A stretch of DNA of 64,000 nucleotides from assembly GCA_038960095.1 (NCBI GenBank), contig CP152425.1, positions 496,001 through 560,000 of the forward strand, given 5' to 3'. The DNA is from Symbiodolus clandestinus. Lineage in GTDB: Bacteria > Pseudomonadota > Gammaproteobacteria > Enterobacterales > G038960095. Within the stretch, counting starts at the first letter, position 1. Each line of letters opens with the position of its first letter. Made by a program: the position numbers and the translations under genes. Below are positions 43,615 through 52,808 of this stretch, piece by piece. The notes below the pieces were generated by a model. That model was not told the DNA's origin and ran no database searches. It saw nothing but the letters and a program-made list of their open reading frames with translations.

Positions 43615-44853
43615 ATGAACCATGACACATTAATGACTGCGCGACAAGCTGTTACCATTTTGATACTACATTCGTTACTGCACGATAAATCCTCTGTTTT
43701 AGCTATTAATCAACGCATAGCGGTATCTTGCTTTGATAGGAAAAATCACGAGAAATTTTTACTTCAATGTATCGATTTCTCAAATCTCAGCCTTCACACC
43801 CTGAATAAAGATTTTGCACCCTGTGGATTTTTTTCTCTGCAAGAATTGACCATCCTCCTAACTGCAGTGGGGATCATCCCATATTTTAGATTCACTGGAA
43901 ATCCACATTTAACAGATTTCTCTGCCTTAATTGATTCGCCCAGGGAAGTTAGGCAACTAACCATTGAAGAGAAAATCAGTACCACGCAAGATTCCGAAGA
44001 ACGTAAACTATTATGGGAGTTTTTGGAAACTTTACGTCACCATAGAACAGGAATATCGATCACTTTGAAGGGTCCATCTTTTACCATTCATCCGTTTATT
44101 CAACTGCTATCGCAATTAAGGAGACTAACCCTAAAAAGCTCTCACTTTAACCACTCTGTTGACAGGTATGGAAAAAAAACCTCTATTACTAACATAGAAC
44201 TTTCCCTACGAAGACTTTGCTCAATAGAAAAATTACCTAACTTACGGAAAATCATATTAAAAATTGAAAGTGATCCCAGAGAAGAGATCGAAATGGCTTT
44301 AAAGTTTTTATCTCTGACTCCGGGAACACAATTATTAATTATTAACGCTAATACTCTCATTGAGAGAGGCGAATTTATAAATCTAAGAGAATTTATCATA
44401 CCTCATAATATGAGAAATTTTGAAAAGCATTCCCTAGATCAAACATTCACAACTACTAATGGGGGAAATCTGATATTTCAGGCTACAGGAGATGTGTTTA
44501 TCGATCGGGCTAATCTAACGATTCCAGGAAGCTTTGCTCTACACGCTCAAGGCTCTCTTTACGCATCAGGAATACAACTACACATTAATCGTGATGTTAT
44601 AATATCGATGATGTGTGACGTTAACTTACTTGCAAGCAACATTCCAAACGAAATATTGCTTCAAGAAGCAAATAACTCCCCTTGTAAGATTGAAGCAATC
44701 ATTCACGAAGCAGCTGCGATGAACCATGACCTGTTGATCACAGGTCATGATATCTATCTCAATAAAAATGGAAGCTCACTATTTATTACTAACTATCCTG
44801 CAACATCTATAATCGCGCCAGGGGATGTAAGTCAAATTACACCTATCCTCTAG
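43615..44853 (+). CDS. Hypothetical protein, possible LRR-like and beta-solenoid parts
   Basis: I do not recognise a family. The 412-residue chain starts MNHDTLMTARQAVTILILHS, a mildly hydrophobic helix but not a clear signal peptide. Residues about 160-260 contain spaced Leu/Ile segments (LRRLTLKSSHFNHS, LSLRRLCSIEKLPNLRKIIL) that look LRR-like. From about 280 onward, GGNLIFQATGDVFIDRANLT, GSFALHAQGSLYASGIQLHI and NRDVIISMMCDVNLLASNI are regular short beta strands, like the turns of a beta solenoid. AGGGA lies upstream of the ATG. It is flanked by IS relics and mutM and is convergent with mutM. Orphan, possibly acquired. Confidence 0.7.
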   Translation: MNHDTLMTARQAVTILILHSLLHDKSSVLAINQRIAVSCFDRKNHEKFLLQCIDFSNLSLHTLNKDFAPCGFFSLQELTILLTAVGIIPYFRFTGNPHLTDFSALIDSPREVRQLTIEEKISTTQDSEERKLLWEFLETLRHHRTGISITLKGPSFTIHPFIQLLSQLRRLTLKSSHFNHSVDRYGKKTSITNIELSLRRLCSIEKLPNLRKIILKIESDPREEIEMALKFLSLTPGTQLLIINANTLIERGEFINLREFIIPHNMRNFEKHSLDQTFTTTNGGNLIFQATGDVFIDRANLTIPGSFALHAQGSLYASGIQLHINRDVIISMMCDVNLLASNIPNEILLQEANNSPCKIEAIIHEAAAMNHDLLITGHDIYLNKNGSSLFITNYPATSIIAPGDVSQITPIL

Positions 44854-44878
44854 CCATCTAAAAGATCGATCTAGAAAC

Positions 44879-45694
44879 TTACCAGCCTCTTTGACAACTA
44901 GGGCAGTAAAAAGTGGAGCGTTGGCCTTGGCGTAACTGGACAATCGGGGTTGTACAATGGCGACAGGGTTGATTTTTCCGATTGTAAACTTCATGTTGCT
45001 GTGTAAAGTAACCTAGCTTACCATTGGTTTGCCTAAAATCTCTTAAAGTACTTCCTCCTTGAGCAATTGCCTGTGCTAAAATCAGCCGTATACTATCCAC
45101 CAAGCGGTTAATAGCGCTTTGATCAAGCTCTCCTGCCAGGCAAAGAGGGGATATTTTAGCCTGATAGAGCGCCTCGCTAGCGTAGATATTTCCGATACCA
45201 ACGACGACATTGCTCTTCATTAGCCAGGGCTTAATCGCCATCCGCTGACCCTGTGCTGCTTGTGCCAAATAGGTTCCAGTAAAAGCCGGCGACAGCGGTT
45301 CAACCCCTAGATGCTGTAATAAGCGGTGTTGCCAAGGATCTTCACACCAAAGCCAGGCACCAAAGCGACGGGGATCAGTGAAGCGCAGTAACTGGCCGCA
45401 AGCTAATTGCAGATCAATATGGTCATGCTTGTTAACCGCTGTCTTTGCAGGCAGCAACCGTAATGTGCCAGACATTCCCAAATGGATGATTAACCAGCCT
45501 TGAGAAAGTTGCAGTAACAAATATTTTGCCCGTCGCTGCAAACTTACCATTGGCTCATTAGATAACTCGCTTAATTTTGAAGCGATTGGCCAACGTAACT
45601 GAGTGTGACGGATGACAACGGTACGAATCTGATTGCCAACTAAACTGGGCGCTAAGGCACGACACACGGTCTCGACTTCGGGTAATTCTGGCAT
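44879..45694 (-). CDS. mutM: Formamidopyrimidine-DNA glycosylase
   Basis: MutM removes 8-oxoguanine and ring-opened purines. The 271-residue enzyme starts MPELPEVETVCRALAP with the catalytic Pro2 and Glu3, has the NVVVGIGNIYASEALYQA helix-two-turn-helix region, GSTLRDFRQTNGKLGYF, and the C-terminal four-cysteine zinc finger CRHCTTPIVQ...CPSC. All catalytic features are present. It is divergent from mioC and convergent with the orphan gene. Confidence 0.97.
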   Translation of the reverse strand: MPELPEVETVCRALAPSLVGNQIRTVVIRHTQLRWPIASKLSELSNEPMVSLQRRAKYLLLQLSQGWLIIHLGMSGTLRLLPAKTAVNKHDHIDLQLACGQLLRFTDPRRFGAWLWCEDPWQHRLLQHLGVEPLSPAFTGTYLAQAAQGQRMAIKPWLMKSNVVVGIGNIYASEALYQAKISPLCLAGELDQSAINRLVDSIRLILAQAIAQGGSTLRDFRQTNGKLGYFTQQHEVYNRKNQPCRHCTTPIVQLRQGQRSTFYCPSCQRGW

Positions 45695-45820
45695 AAATAG
45701 GAGTCAATGAATCAACGATTAAAGGATAAAACTCTATCATCTGCTGACGATAGATAGTTTCAATTAACAAATTACAGATCTTTTACAACCATTAACTTTT
45801 TACGCTTTAAGGTTATTTAA

Positions 45821-46291
45821 ATGAAAAACATCACTATTATCACCGGAAGCACGTTAGGCAATGCCGAATATGTAGCCGAACAGCTTGGCCTGCAACTGGA
45901 ATCAGCCAGTTTTATAGTCTCACTATACCATGGACCAAACCTCGATCAACTACCCACTCAAGGATTATGGCTGATCGTGACCTCCACACATGGGGCGGGG
46001 GAACTCCCTGATAACTTACAGCCTCTGCTGGGTGAATTACAAGCAACCACAGCCGATCTCCATGCCGTTTATTACGGCATTATTGGTTTAGGCGATCGCA
46101 GTTACGATACTTTTTGCCAAGCCGCCAAGTCACTTGACCAGCAACTGCAGTCTCAAGGTGCCAAACGGTTAGGCAAGCTCCTCGAGATTGACGTTAGTAG
46201 CGAACTCATCCCTGAGGATCAGGCAGAGGTTTGGTTGCAGCAGTGGCTGATGACACTCCCCGAAGCAGTATGCTATGCTAACAACTTGTGA
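45821..46291 (+). CDS. mioC: Flavodoxin-like protein MioC
   Basis: MioC is a small FMN protein encoded beside oriC. The 156-residue protein has the FMN phosphate loop TGSTLGNAEYVAEQL near the N-terminus, STHGAGELPDNLQP and GIIGLGDRSYDTFCQA. The gene is transcribed toward the origin and its stop codon overlaps a DnaA box (46287-46295). In E. coli mioC transcription passes through oriC and is repressed by DnaA; the layout here would allow the same effect. Confidence 0.94.
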   Translation: MKNITIITGSTLGNAEYVAEQLGLQLESASFIVSLYHGPNLDQLPTQGLWLIVTSTHGAGELPDNLQPLLGELQATTADLHAVYYGIIGLGDRSYDTFCQAAKSLDQQLQSQGAKRLGKLLEIDVSSELIPEDQAEVWLQQWLMTLPEAVCYANNL

Positions 46292-46295
46292 ATAA
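46287..46295 (-). promoter_or_regulatory. DnaA box TTATTCACA
   Basis: Perfect match to TTATNCACA on the minus strand, overlapping the last codons of mioC. Confidence 0.8.
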
Positions 46296-46359
46296 GCCCA
46301 TTGATAACCCTAGCATAAACCGTGGTAAAACTGTTGATGTTTTACGCCGATGATCGGCC

Positions 46360-46368
46360 TGTGCATAA
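46360..46368 (-). promoter_or_regulatory. DnaA box TTATGCACA
   Basis: Perfect match to TTATNCACA on the minus strand, with a GATC site five bases away on the left. Confidence 0.8.
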
Positions 46369-46610
46369 GACCACGATCTATCCACGGGTTGATCGTGTCT
46401 AGACCACCGATAACACACCGGAAACGATCTCCAATAACCCTTTGATTTTTAGCGGATAAATGCCCTTACTCACAGTTAACCATGATCCTAATAATCATAA
46501 CAATAAAAAAGATCTAAAAGAAAAGATCTTTCTATTAAGCCAGCGATCATATCAATCGAGCAGAGGATCGGAACCCTCTCTGGCGAAATTATCTAACGAG
46601 ATATTAAGCT

Positions 46611-48509
46611 ATGTTGCACACAACAACTTTTGACGTGATTGTTATTGGCGGAGGTCATGCTGGAACCGAAGCTGCTTTAGCAGCTGCTCGATCAGGCAGA
46701 AAAACCCTACTGCTAACCCACAATCTGGATACATTAGGCCAGATGTCTTGCAACCCAGCGATTGGAGGAATTGGTAAAGGCCATCTGGTCAAAGAGATCG
46801 ATGCATTAGGAGGTCTGATGGCTAAGGCAACCGATCAAGCAGGGATACAGTTTCGTATTTTAAATGCCAGCAAAGGGGCAGCTGTTCGGGCTACTCGTGC
46901 GCAAGTCGATCGAATCCTTTATCGGCAGGTTGTTTTCTTCGCACTACAAAATCAAGTTAACCTATCGATATTTCAACAGGCCGTTGACGATCTAATCATA
47001 GAGGGGGACCGAGTCGTTGGAGTATGCACTCAAATGGGCCTACAATTTCACACACAAGCGGTCGTATTAACGGTAGGAACCTTCTTAGATGGTAAAATCC
47101 ACATAGGACAACAAAGAAACCAAGGAGGACGCGCTGGAGAGCTTCCAGCCATATCTTTAGCTCGTCGGCTCAGGGAATTGCCTCTACGGGTTGGTCGATT
47201 AAAAACCGGTACACCACCTCGCATAGATTGCCGAACCATCAACTTTAAGCAGCTTGTTATACAACAAGGCGACACGCCTACACCGATATTCTCCTTTTTA
47301 GGAAGCACAGAGCAACATCCTCAGCAACTGCCCTGTCACCTAACCTATACGAATCAAGGAACGCACCAAATTATTCGAGAAAACTTACATCGCAGCCCCC
47401 TTTATAAGGGCGAAATTTTAGGTATAGGACCGCGCTACTGCCCCTCTATTGAAGACAAAGTCATGCGCTTCGCTGAACGTGACCAGCATCAAATATTTTT
47501 AGAACCCGAAGGGCTACTCAGTAATGAGATTTACCCAAATGGCATCTCCACCAGCCTTCCTTTCGATGTACAGTACCAATTAGTACGCAGCATTTCCGGA
47601 TTAGAAAATGCACACATCACTCGCCCTGGCTATGCCATTGAATATGATTTCTTTGATCCACGTGATCTCAAACCCACGTTAGAAAGTAAATTTATTCAAG
47701 GTCTATTTTTTGCGGGTCAAATTAACGGCACCACTGGCTATGAAGAGGCAGCCGCACAAGGACTTTTAGCAGGCATTAACGCAAGTCGTTATGCTAACCA
47801 ACAACCTGGTTGGTATCCTCAGCGTGATGAGGCTTACCTCGGAGTTTTAATTGATGATCTATGTACTCAAGGCACTAAAGAGCCCTACCGCATGTTTACT
47901 TCCAGGGCTGAATACCGATTGCAACTCCGCGAAGACAATGCTGATCTCCGCTTAACCGCCAAAGGTCGTGAGCTTGGCCTGGTTGACGATCAGCGCTGGG
48001 AAGCTTTTCAGCGAAACCTGGAAAATATTGAGAGCGCACGAAAGTACTTACAAACCACCTTCATTCATCCAGGCAGTAGCACTTCAGAGGCTCTCAAAAA
48101 TAATTTACGATCCCCAATATCCCACGAAATCAACGGAGAAATGTTACTTCGTCGCCCCGAAATCAACCATCAAATCCTATTAGAGCATCCCCAATTTACT
48201 CCTCTAGGATGCGATATTAAGGCACTAGAACAAGTGGAGATCCAGATAAAATATTCTGGTTATATCGAACGCCAACAACAGGAGGTTGAAAAGCAGCGCC
48301 GCCATGAACAAACCCCTTTGCCAATCAATCTAGACTACCACCAGATCACAGGTCTATCCAACGAGGTCATTAGTAAGCTGAACGATCACAGACCCTATAC
48401 CATTGGCCAAGCGGCTCGAATCGACGGCATCACGCCCTCAGCCATCTCATTGCTACTGATTTGGCTAAAAAAGCGGTCATTGCTGCAGTCAACAACAGCT
48501 AAGGTCTAA
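46611..48509 (+). CDS. mnmG: tRNA uridine 5-carboxymethylaminomethyl modification enzyme MnmG (GidA)
   Basis: MnmG with MnmE modifies U34 of several tRNAs using FAD. The 632-residue length matches E. coli (629). The FAD motif VIVIGGGHAGTEAALAAARS is at the N-terminus, followed by MSCNPAIGGIGKGHLVKEID, LRVGRLKTGTPPRIDCR, FAGQINGTTGYEEAAAQGL and the C-terminal helical domain for MnmE and tRNA. It is transcribed away from oriC, as in enterics. The 5' region before it is part of the origin. Confidence 0.97.
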   Translation: MLHTTTFDVIVIGGGHAGTEAALAAARSGRKTLLLTHNLDTLGQMSCNPAIGGIGKGHLVKEIDALGGLMAKATDQAGIQFRILNASKGAAVRATRAQVDRILYRQVVFFALQNQVNLSIFQQAVDDLIIEGDRVVGVCTQMGLQFHTQAVVLTVGTFLDGKIHIGQQRNQGGRAGELPAISLARRLRELPLRVGRLKTGTPPRIDCRTINFKQLVIQQGDTPTPIFSFLGSTEQHPQQLPCHLTYTNQGTHQIIRENLHRSPLYKGEILGIGPRYCPSIEDKVMRFAERDQHQIFLEPEGLLSNEIYPNGISTSLPFDVQYQLVRSISGLENAHITRPGYAIEYDFFDPRDLKPTLESKFIQGLFFAGQINGTTGYEEAAAQGLLAGINASRYANQQPGWYPQRDEAYLGVLIDDLCTQGTKEPYRMFTSRAEYRLQLREDNADLRLTAKGRELGLVDDQRWEAFQRNLENIESARKYLQTTFIHPGSSTSEALKNNLRSPISHEINGEMLLRRPEINHQILLEHPQFTPLGCDIKALEQVEIQIKYSGYIERQQQEVEKQRRHEQTPLPINLDYHQITGLSNEVISKLNDHRPYTIGQAARIDGITPSAISLLLIWLKKRSLLQSTTAKV

Positions 48510-48516
48510 AAAATCG

Positions 48517-49140
48517 ATGAAAGCGCTGTTGGATAATCTCTTAGTGGAAGCTCAATGGCTACTGAGCACAGAACAGAAGCAAGCTCAGCTGCGCTATGTA
48601 TCACTACTCAATCAATGGAATCAAATTTACAACCTAACAGCCGTTCGCCAACTCGAACAAATGCTTTGACGGCACATTATGGATAGCTTATCGGTAATTC
48701 CTTTTCTACCAGAAGGGGATCTATTGGATGTTGGCAGTGGTGCTGGATTACCAGGGATACCGCTAGCGATCGCACAGCCCAACCGTCATTACACATTACT
48801 GGATAGCCTAGGCAAACGGACTCAATTCCTCACGCAGGTCAAACAGCAGCTAAAGCTTTCTAATGTCTCCGTTGTCCAAGATCGGGTAGAAAATTTTCAA
48901 ACGGAACAACTCTTTAGTGGTATTATCTGTCGAGCTTTCAGCGCTCTACCTACTCTAGTATCACTTTGCCGGCATCTAATTGAACCAATTAACGGAAAAA
49001 TTCTCGCTATGAAGGGCAAGTTATCCGAAGAAGAACTATCTAGTATCCCCAAAGATTTTACAGTGGCTGAAATCATTCCGCTAAAGGTTCCAGGACTACT
49101 TGATAAAAATCGCCATCTCGTTATCGTGACGTTGGATTAG
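48517..49140 (+). pseudogene. rsmG: 16S rRNA m7G527 methyltransferase, interrupted by TGA
   Basis: RsmG methylates G527 of 16S rRNA. The frame starts at ATG 48517 and reads LRYVSLLNQWNQIYNLTAVR, EQML, then TGA (48667-48669, codon 51), then RHIMDSLSV in the same frame; E. coli has EMLVRHILDS here. The rest is intact: LLDVGSGAGLPGIPLAIAQP, LLDSLGKRTQFL and ICRAFSALPTLVSL. A product from the internal ATG at 48679 would lack the N-terminal helices and has no ribosome site. Either a recent nonsense mutation, a sequencing error, or readthrough. It follows mnmG by seven bases; atp genes do not follow. Confidence 0.85.
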
Positions 49141-49164
49141 CGGAATAAGAGCACCCTTCCTAGA

Positions 49165-49330
49165 GATTGAAAAGCGGGTCAACGATACCCGATAATGGTT
49201 TTTCAAAGCGCAAGGTAGCGGATAGTATCGGCGTTAATCACAGCACGGTGTCACGTGAGCTAAAACGCAATAGGTTTTGTAAAAGATATGGTGCACAGAC
49301 CGCTCATGCGCAGCAAGTTGTGCTTCTTAT
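49165..49330 (+). pseudogene. IS30-family transposase N-terminal relic
   Basis: The frame contains GFSKRKVADSIGVNHSTVSR then ELKRNR, the helix-turn-helix typical of IS30 family transposases. The catalytic part is missing and upstream codons include stops, so only a fragment remains, directly after rsmG. Confidence 0.65.
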
Positions 49331-50477
49331 CTTAATTCCTTTCAAAATCATATAAAGTTTGCCGCTTAACATCAAGAGGAGATCGTCTTACTTCCCTGTT
49401 TTCCTTGGTTTTCTGAGCCCTTGAAACACTTCTACGACCATCTAATAGTGAAATCATACCAGGGGTACCAACAGAGAATCTGCAACTGAACCCTTAAAGA
49501 GCCGATCGTTAACTTGTCGAGTCCCTGTTAGTGGTTCCTCTAACTCAGCCTGAACACCAGCTTACGTTGGGCAGGCAATCACTGATAACCATTTATATTC
49601 TAATGAAGCATTAGTTGTAGAATGCCTTAACGAGGCATCCGATGGATTGACTGAAGGGAAGATAGCACCATCAACAGGCATTTCTTTAGAGGACTCTGCG
49701 GGTGCACTTTAAGTACTCTCCGAAGGCTGATCACAGCTTTGGTTCTACAGCTCTAACGTAGACTGCTGTCAACGACTTAATAGCAGTTGGTCTGCTGTTG
49801 ACCAGATTGGCAATAAAACGTTTATCCATCCTAAATGGGGCACTGTCTCAGTAACGCTATCTGCAAGGGTAACTTCTATTTGGCCGGAGTTATCTAGCCA
49901 TCGATTTGCCCGCTGCACCAATGGTTGCACAATCTCTGGTTGCCGTCTTTTCTGCCCAGAGCCTGCTAAAACCTTTGGGGTATTAATAGTATTATTCAGC
50001 AATGAAAATTCTTGATAAGGCGCAATAGCCTCGTTATTCCCTAAAATTGACAGTAGACTGTTTTTCGCAGCCACGACTGAAGTCTAAAAACTTTTTAACC
50101 CGCAAACGACTATCAGTAAAATATTTTGGAAAGCTCTCTTACATGAGAAACTCATTCCTTACTCCTAAAACTAGGCGTTCCAATAAACTTAACGATTGAG
50201 TGGCTCTGCTAGGATACAGCAGCTATTCTTATCATTTAGTTTTTGAGTCTCTACTAAAAATTTGCTATCTAGATATAAACATTCATAGCAAGCTTAGTCG
50301 GCAGGTTTTCTCTTGACGATGTAACCTATGGGTAGTTAACCCTTAAAACCCTACACTGTGTCATCCTGTTTTACCTATATTGATAAAATAGACCATAATA
50401 TGGATTAGTAACAGAACAGTTTCATAACTAACCTGATTAGGTAAATTTAGGACAAAGCAAGACGCATAGCGTAGCAG
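49331..50477. other. Long region without supported gene
   Basis: More than 1.1 kb lacks a convincing gene. A 101-codon minus-strand frame at 49769-50074 starts with GTG without a ribosome site and shows no family I know; a plus-strand stretch near 49570-49710 reads ITDNHLYSNEALVVECLNEA before a stop. Both may be remains of old genes. In E. coli the atp operon would follow rsmG at this place. Confidence 0.4.
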
Positions 50478-51209
50478 TTAATAAGCTACATGGCCTGAAA
50501 ATGGATTAACAAAAAATTCTCGGCTTTTTAAGGGCCGCGAACCAAGGTGGGGTTGTAGCACTAGTCTGGAGAATCGTTTAGCGCTCTTCAGTGTCATGGG
50601 ATCATGCCATGCTTGAACCGCTAATCGCTGCAGTTGTTGTCCGCTAAATGTTTCTTGTCCGGGAGTGTTCACGGCAATAAATCCACTACCTACTTGGTAA
50701 CGATAATGACCCTGCTCGCGAATTTTATCTCCAGTGGCAGCGCAGCACTGAAAGTCCACGCCAAAGCCTAAAGCCTGCAACAAGTAAAATTCAAAACTGC
50801 GCAAAATAGGTTCAGGCAGCTCACCATGAGTCGCTAACTGGCATAACGTTTGTAGGTAGTGATCAAATAGCGTTTCATAAGCGACGCCAGGAACCAGTAA
50901 GCGACTCAGCAATTCATTTACATAAAACGCGCTATACAAGGCTTTTCCTGCTAATGGTAATCCTAAGGATACTGCTTCAGCTTGCTGAAGGATAGGGAGC
51001 TCTCCCCGTCCACGCCATTGGACTTGTAACGGGATAAAGCTTTGCAAACAACTTTTCCAGTGTGATCGTGGTCGGCGAGCTCCTAAAGCCACTAAACGAA
51101 GACGCCCCTGCTGCCGAGTCAATAACTCGACCAGTAAGCTAGTCTCACGGTAAGGGAGACGATGTAGTACGAAAGCCCTTTGTTCGTTGATTTTGATCAG
51201 ATTATTCAC
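50478..51209 (-). CDS. recO: DNA repair protein RecO
   Basis: RecO works with RecR to load RecA in gap repair. The 243-residue protein has the N-terminal OB fold (RAFVLHRLPYRETSLLVELL, GRLRLVALGARRPRS) and the helical C-terminal part with ALYSAFYVNELLSRLLV, SFEFYLLQALGFGVDFQCC. The start overlaps era by four bases (ATGA). It ends the lepA-lepB-rnc-era-recO run; pdxJ and acpS, which often follow, are not in the next 1.1 kb. Confidence 0.95.
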   Translation of the reverse strand: MNNLIKINEQRAFVLHRLPYRETSLLVELLTRQQGRLRLVALGARRPRSHWKSCLQSFIPLQVQWRGRGELPILQQAEAVSLGLPLAGKALYSAFYVNELLSRLLVPGVAYETLFDHYLQTLCQLATHGELPEPILRSFEFYLLQALGFGVDFQCCAATGDKIREQGHYRYQVGSGFIAVNTPGQETFSGQQLQRLAVQAWHDPMTLKSAKRFSRLVLQPHLGSRPLKSREFFVNPFSGHVAY

Positions 51210-52111
51210 TCGTCACGGTAACCTAAGCGAGCTAAAGCACGTGCATCATTGGCCCAACCCGACTTTACCTTAACCCATAACCCCAAATAGACAGGAGCCT
51301 CTAAGAGCGTTTCGATCGCCTGGCGTGCTGCTTGGCCAATTATCTTTAACTTTTCTCCTTGCGCACCAATCACAATTCTCTTTTGCCCAGCTCGCCCTAC
51401 CCAAATCAATCCATGAATCTGATATCCCCCTTTAGGAGACTCACGAAATGCTTCTATCTCCACTGTCAACGCATAGGGAAGCTCATCCCCTAAAAACCGA
51501 ACTAATTTTTCTCGAATTAATTCCGCGACCAAAAAACGTTGAGAGCGATCCGTCACATAATCTTCCGGAAAATGGTGGCTGCCAATGGGTAATTGCTGAC
51601 GCACCAACGACGCTAGGACATCCACCTGTTCTCCCTGTTCTGCTGAAATCGGGACAATGGCTAAAAAGGGGTAATAACCTTGTAAGCGCTCTAGGGTCTC
51701 TAGTAATAGAGGCTTACGAGGAATACAATCAATCTTATTGACCACTAAAATAACCGGTATCCCATCCCGAGGCAGCTGCGTAAGTACCCGCTGATCATCA
51801 TCAGTCCAACGGGTTCCTTCAACCAGCATTAAGATTAGATCGACACCTTTTAAAGCACAGCTAGCGGTTCGATTCATCCAGCGGTTCAGTACTTGGGGCT
51901 CTTTGGTGTGTAATCCTGGGGTATCAATATAGACGGTCTGGTAAGGCCCGTCAGTTTGTACCCCTAAAATCCGATGCCGGGTTGTCTGTGGTTTGCGTGA
52001 AGTAATGGCAATTTTCTGACCAATGAGGCGATTAAGCAGCGTTGATTTGCCGACATTAGGGCGGCCGATAAGGGTCACAAAACCACAGTAATGAGTGCCT
52101 TGCTCTGTCAT
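51206..52111 (-). CDS. era: GTPase Era
   Basis: Era binds 16S rRNA and aids 30S maturation. From MTEQGTHYCGFVTLIGR the protein has 301 residues, the E. coli length. G motifs: GRPNVGKSTLLNRLIGQ, DTPGLHTK, VVNKIDCIP, and SAEQGEQ; the KH domain has IVIGAQGEKLKIIGQAARQ. The ATG at 52111 overlaps the rnc stop by four bases. A longer frame to 52273 lies inside rnc and is not used. Coupled genes rnc and era both act in rRNA processing. Confidence 0.97.
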   Translation of the reverse strand: MTEQGTHYCGFVTLIGRPNVGKSTLLNRLIGQKIAITSRKPQTTRHRILGVQTDGPYQTVYIDTPGLHTKEPQVLNRWMNRTASCALKGVDLILMLVEGTRWTDDDQRVLTQLPRDGIPVILVVNKIDCIPRKPLLLETLERLQGYYPFLAIVPISAEQGEQVDVLASLVRQQLPIGSHHFPEDYVTDRSQRFLVAELIREKLVRFLGDELPYALTVEIEAFRESPKGGYQIHGLIWVGRAGQKRIVIGAQGEKLKIIGQAARQAIETLLEAPVYLGLWVKVKSGWANDARALARLGYRDE

Positions 52112-52785
52112 AAAGTTTGTAAAAGTTTTAAGGTCTGCTCTGCAGCCATTTGCTCTGCCTGCCGCCGACTGGATCCTTGACCCACTGTCTGGGTTTTTAG
52201 CAGTGCCACTTGACAATGAATGGTAAAACGCTGTTGATGAGCAGCACCCTGTACCTGAACTAATTGGTAGCATGGCAATGGCTGATGTTGCCCTTGCAAT
52301 AGCTCTTGCAATCGAGTTTTGGCATCTTTCTGCTGCTCGCTAGGATGAATGGTTGCTAATCGTGAATGATACCATTGCAAAAGTTGCTGGCGAACACCTT
52401 TAATATCGCTATCCAAAAACAGTGCGCCCAGCAGCGCCTCAAAGGTATTGGCTAAGATCGATTGCCGACTCTTGCCACCACTCTTTATCTCGCCAGGACC
52501 CAAGCGCACATAATTGCCCAATCCCAATTCTTGCGATAGTTGAGCTAAGGTATGGCCACGCACCAAAGCAGAGCGCATCCGGCTTAGCTCTCCTTCATCA
52601 GCATTAGGAAATTGTTGGTATAAACGTTCACTAATAACAAAACTAAGAATTGCATCGCCTAAAAATTCTAGACGCTCATTATGCTGCTCAGTCGTACTAC
52701 AGTGAGTCAGCGCCTGCAATAATAGCGAGGGCTGCTTAAAATAGTAGTTTAGTTTTTCTTGCAGCTCCAAAAGCTTCTGGCTCAT
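52108..52785 (-). CDS. rnc: Ribonuclease III
   Basis: RNase III cuts double-stranded RNA, including the 30S rRNA precursor. From MSQKLLELQEKLNYYFKQ the product has 225 residues (E. coli 226). The catalytic signature is NERLEFLGDAILSFVISE, with NTFEALLGALFLDSD as the second acidic site, and a C-terminal dsRNA-binding domain ending SRRQAEQMAAEQTLKLLQ. The start at 52785 matches family length; the longer frame overlaps lepB and is rejected. Confidence 0.97.
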   Translation of the reverse strand: MSQKLLELQEKLNYYFKQPSLLLQALTHCSTTEQHNERLEFLGDAILSFVISERLYQQFPNADEGELSRMRSALVRGHTLAQLSQELGLGNYVRLGPGEIKSGGKSRQSILANTFEALLGALFLDSDIKGVRQQLLQWYHSRLATIHPSEQQKDAKTRLQELLQGQHQPLPCYQLVQVQGAAHQQRFTIHCQVALLKTQTVGQGSSRRQAEQMAAEQTLKLLQTL

Positions 52786-52808
52786 ACAGCGGTTGCCTCG
52801 CTCCTTGG

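Larger units (their letters stand above)
46287..46540. other. oriC: Chromosomal replication origin oriC
   Basis: The stretch between mioC and mnmG has two perfect TTATNCACA DnaA boxes (46287-46295, 46360-46368) and a near box CTATCCACG (46378-46386). Nine GATC sites fall between 46352 and 46569. AT-rich 13-mers of the GATCTnTTnTTTT type lie at 46502-46514 and 46516-46528 (minus) with a looser one at 46525-46537. GGATCATGGTTAACTGTGAG on the minus strand (46469-46488) parallels the E. coli GGATCATTAACTGTGAATG region. Flanking genes and their directions match E. coli. Exact limits are estimated. Confidence 0.92.

Noticed and set aside
49769..50074. 101-codon minus-strand frame before recO
   Set aside because: GTG start without ribosome site and no family recognised; kept only as a note in the gap entry.
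52112..52273. 54-residue N-terminal extension of Era
   Set aside because: It lies wholly inside rnc; the conserved Era start is at 52111 and overlaps the rnc stop.
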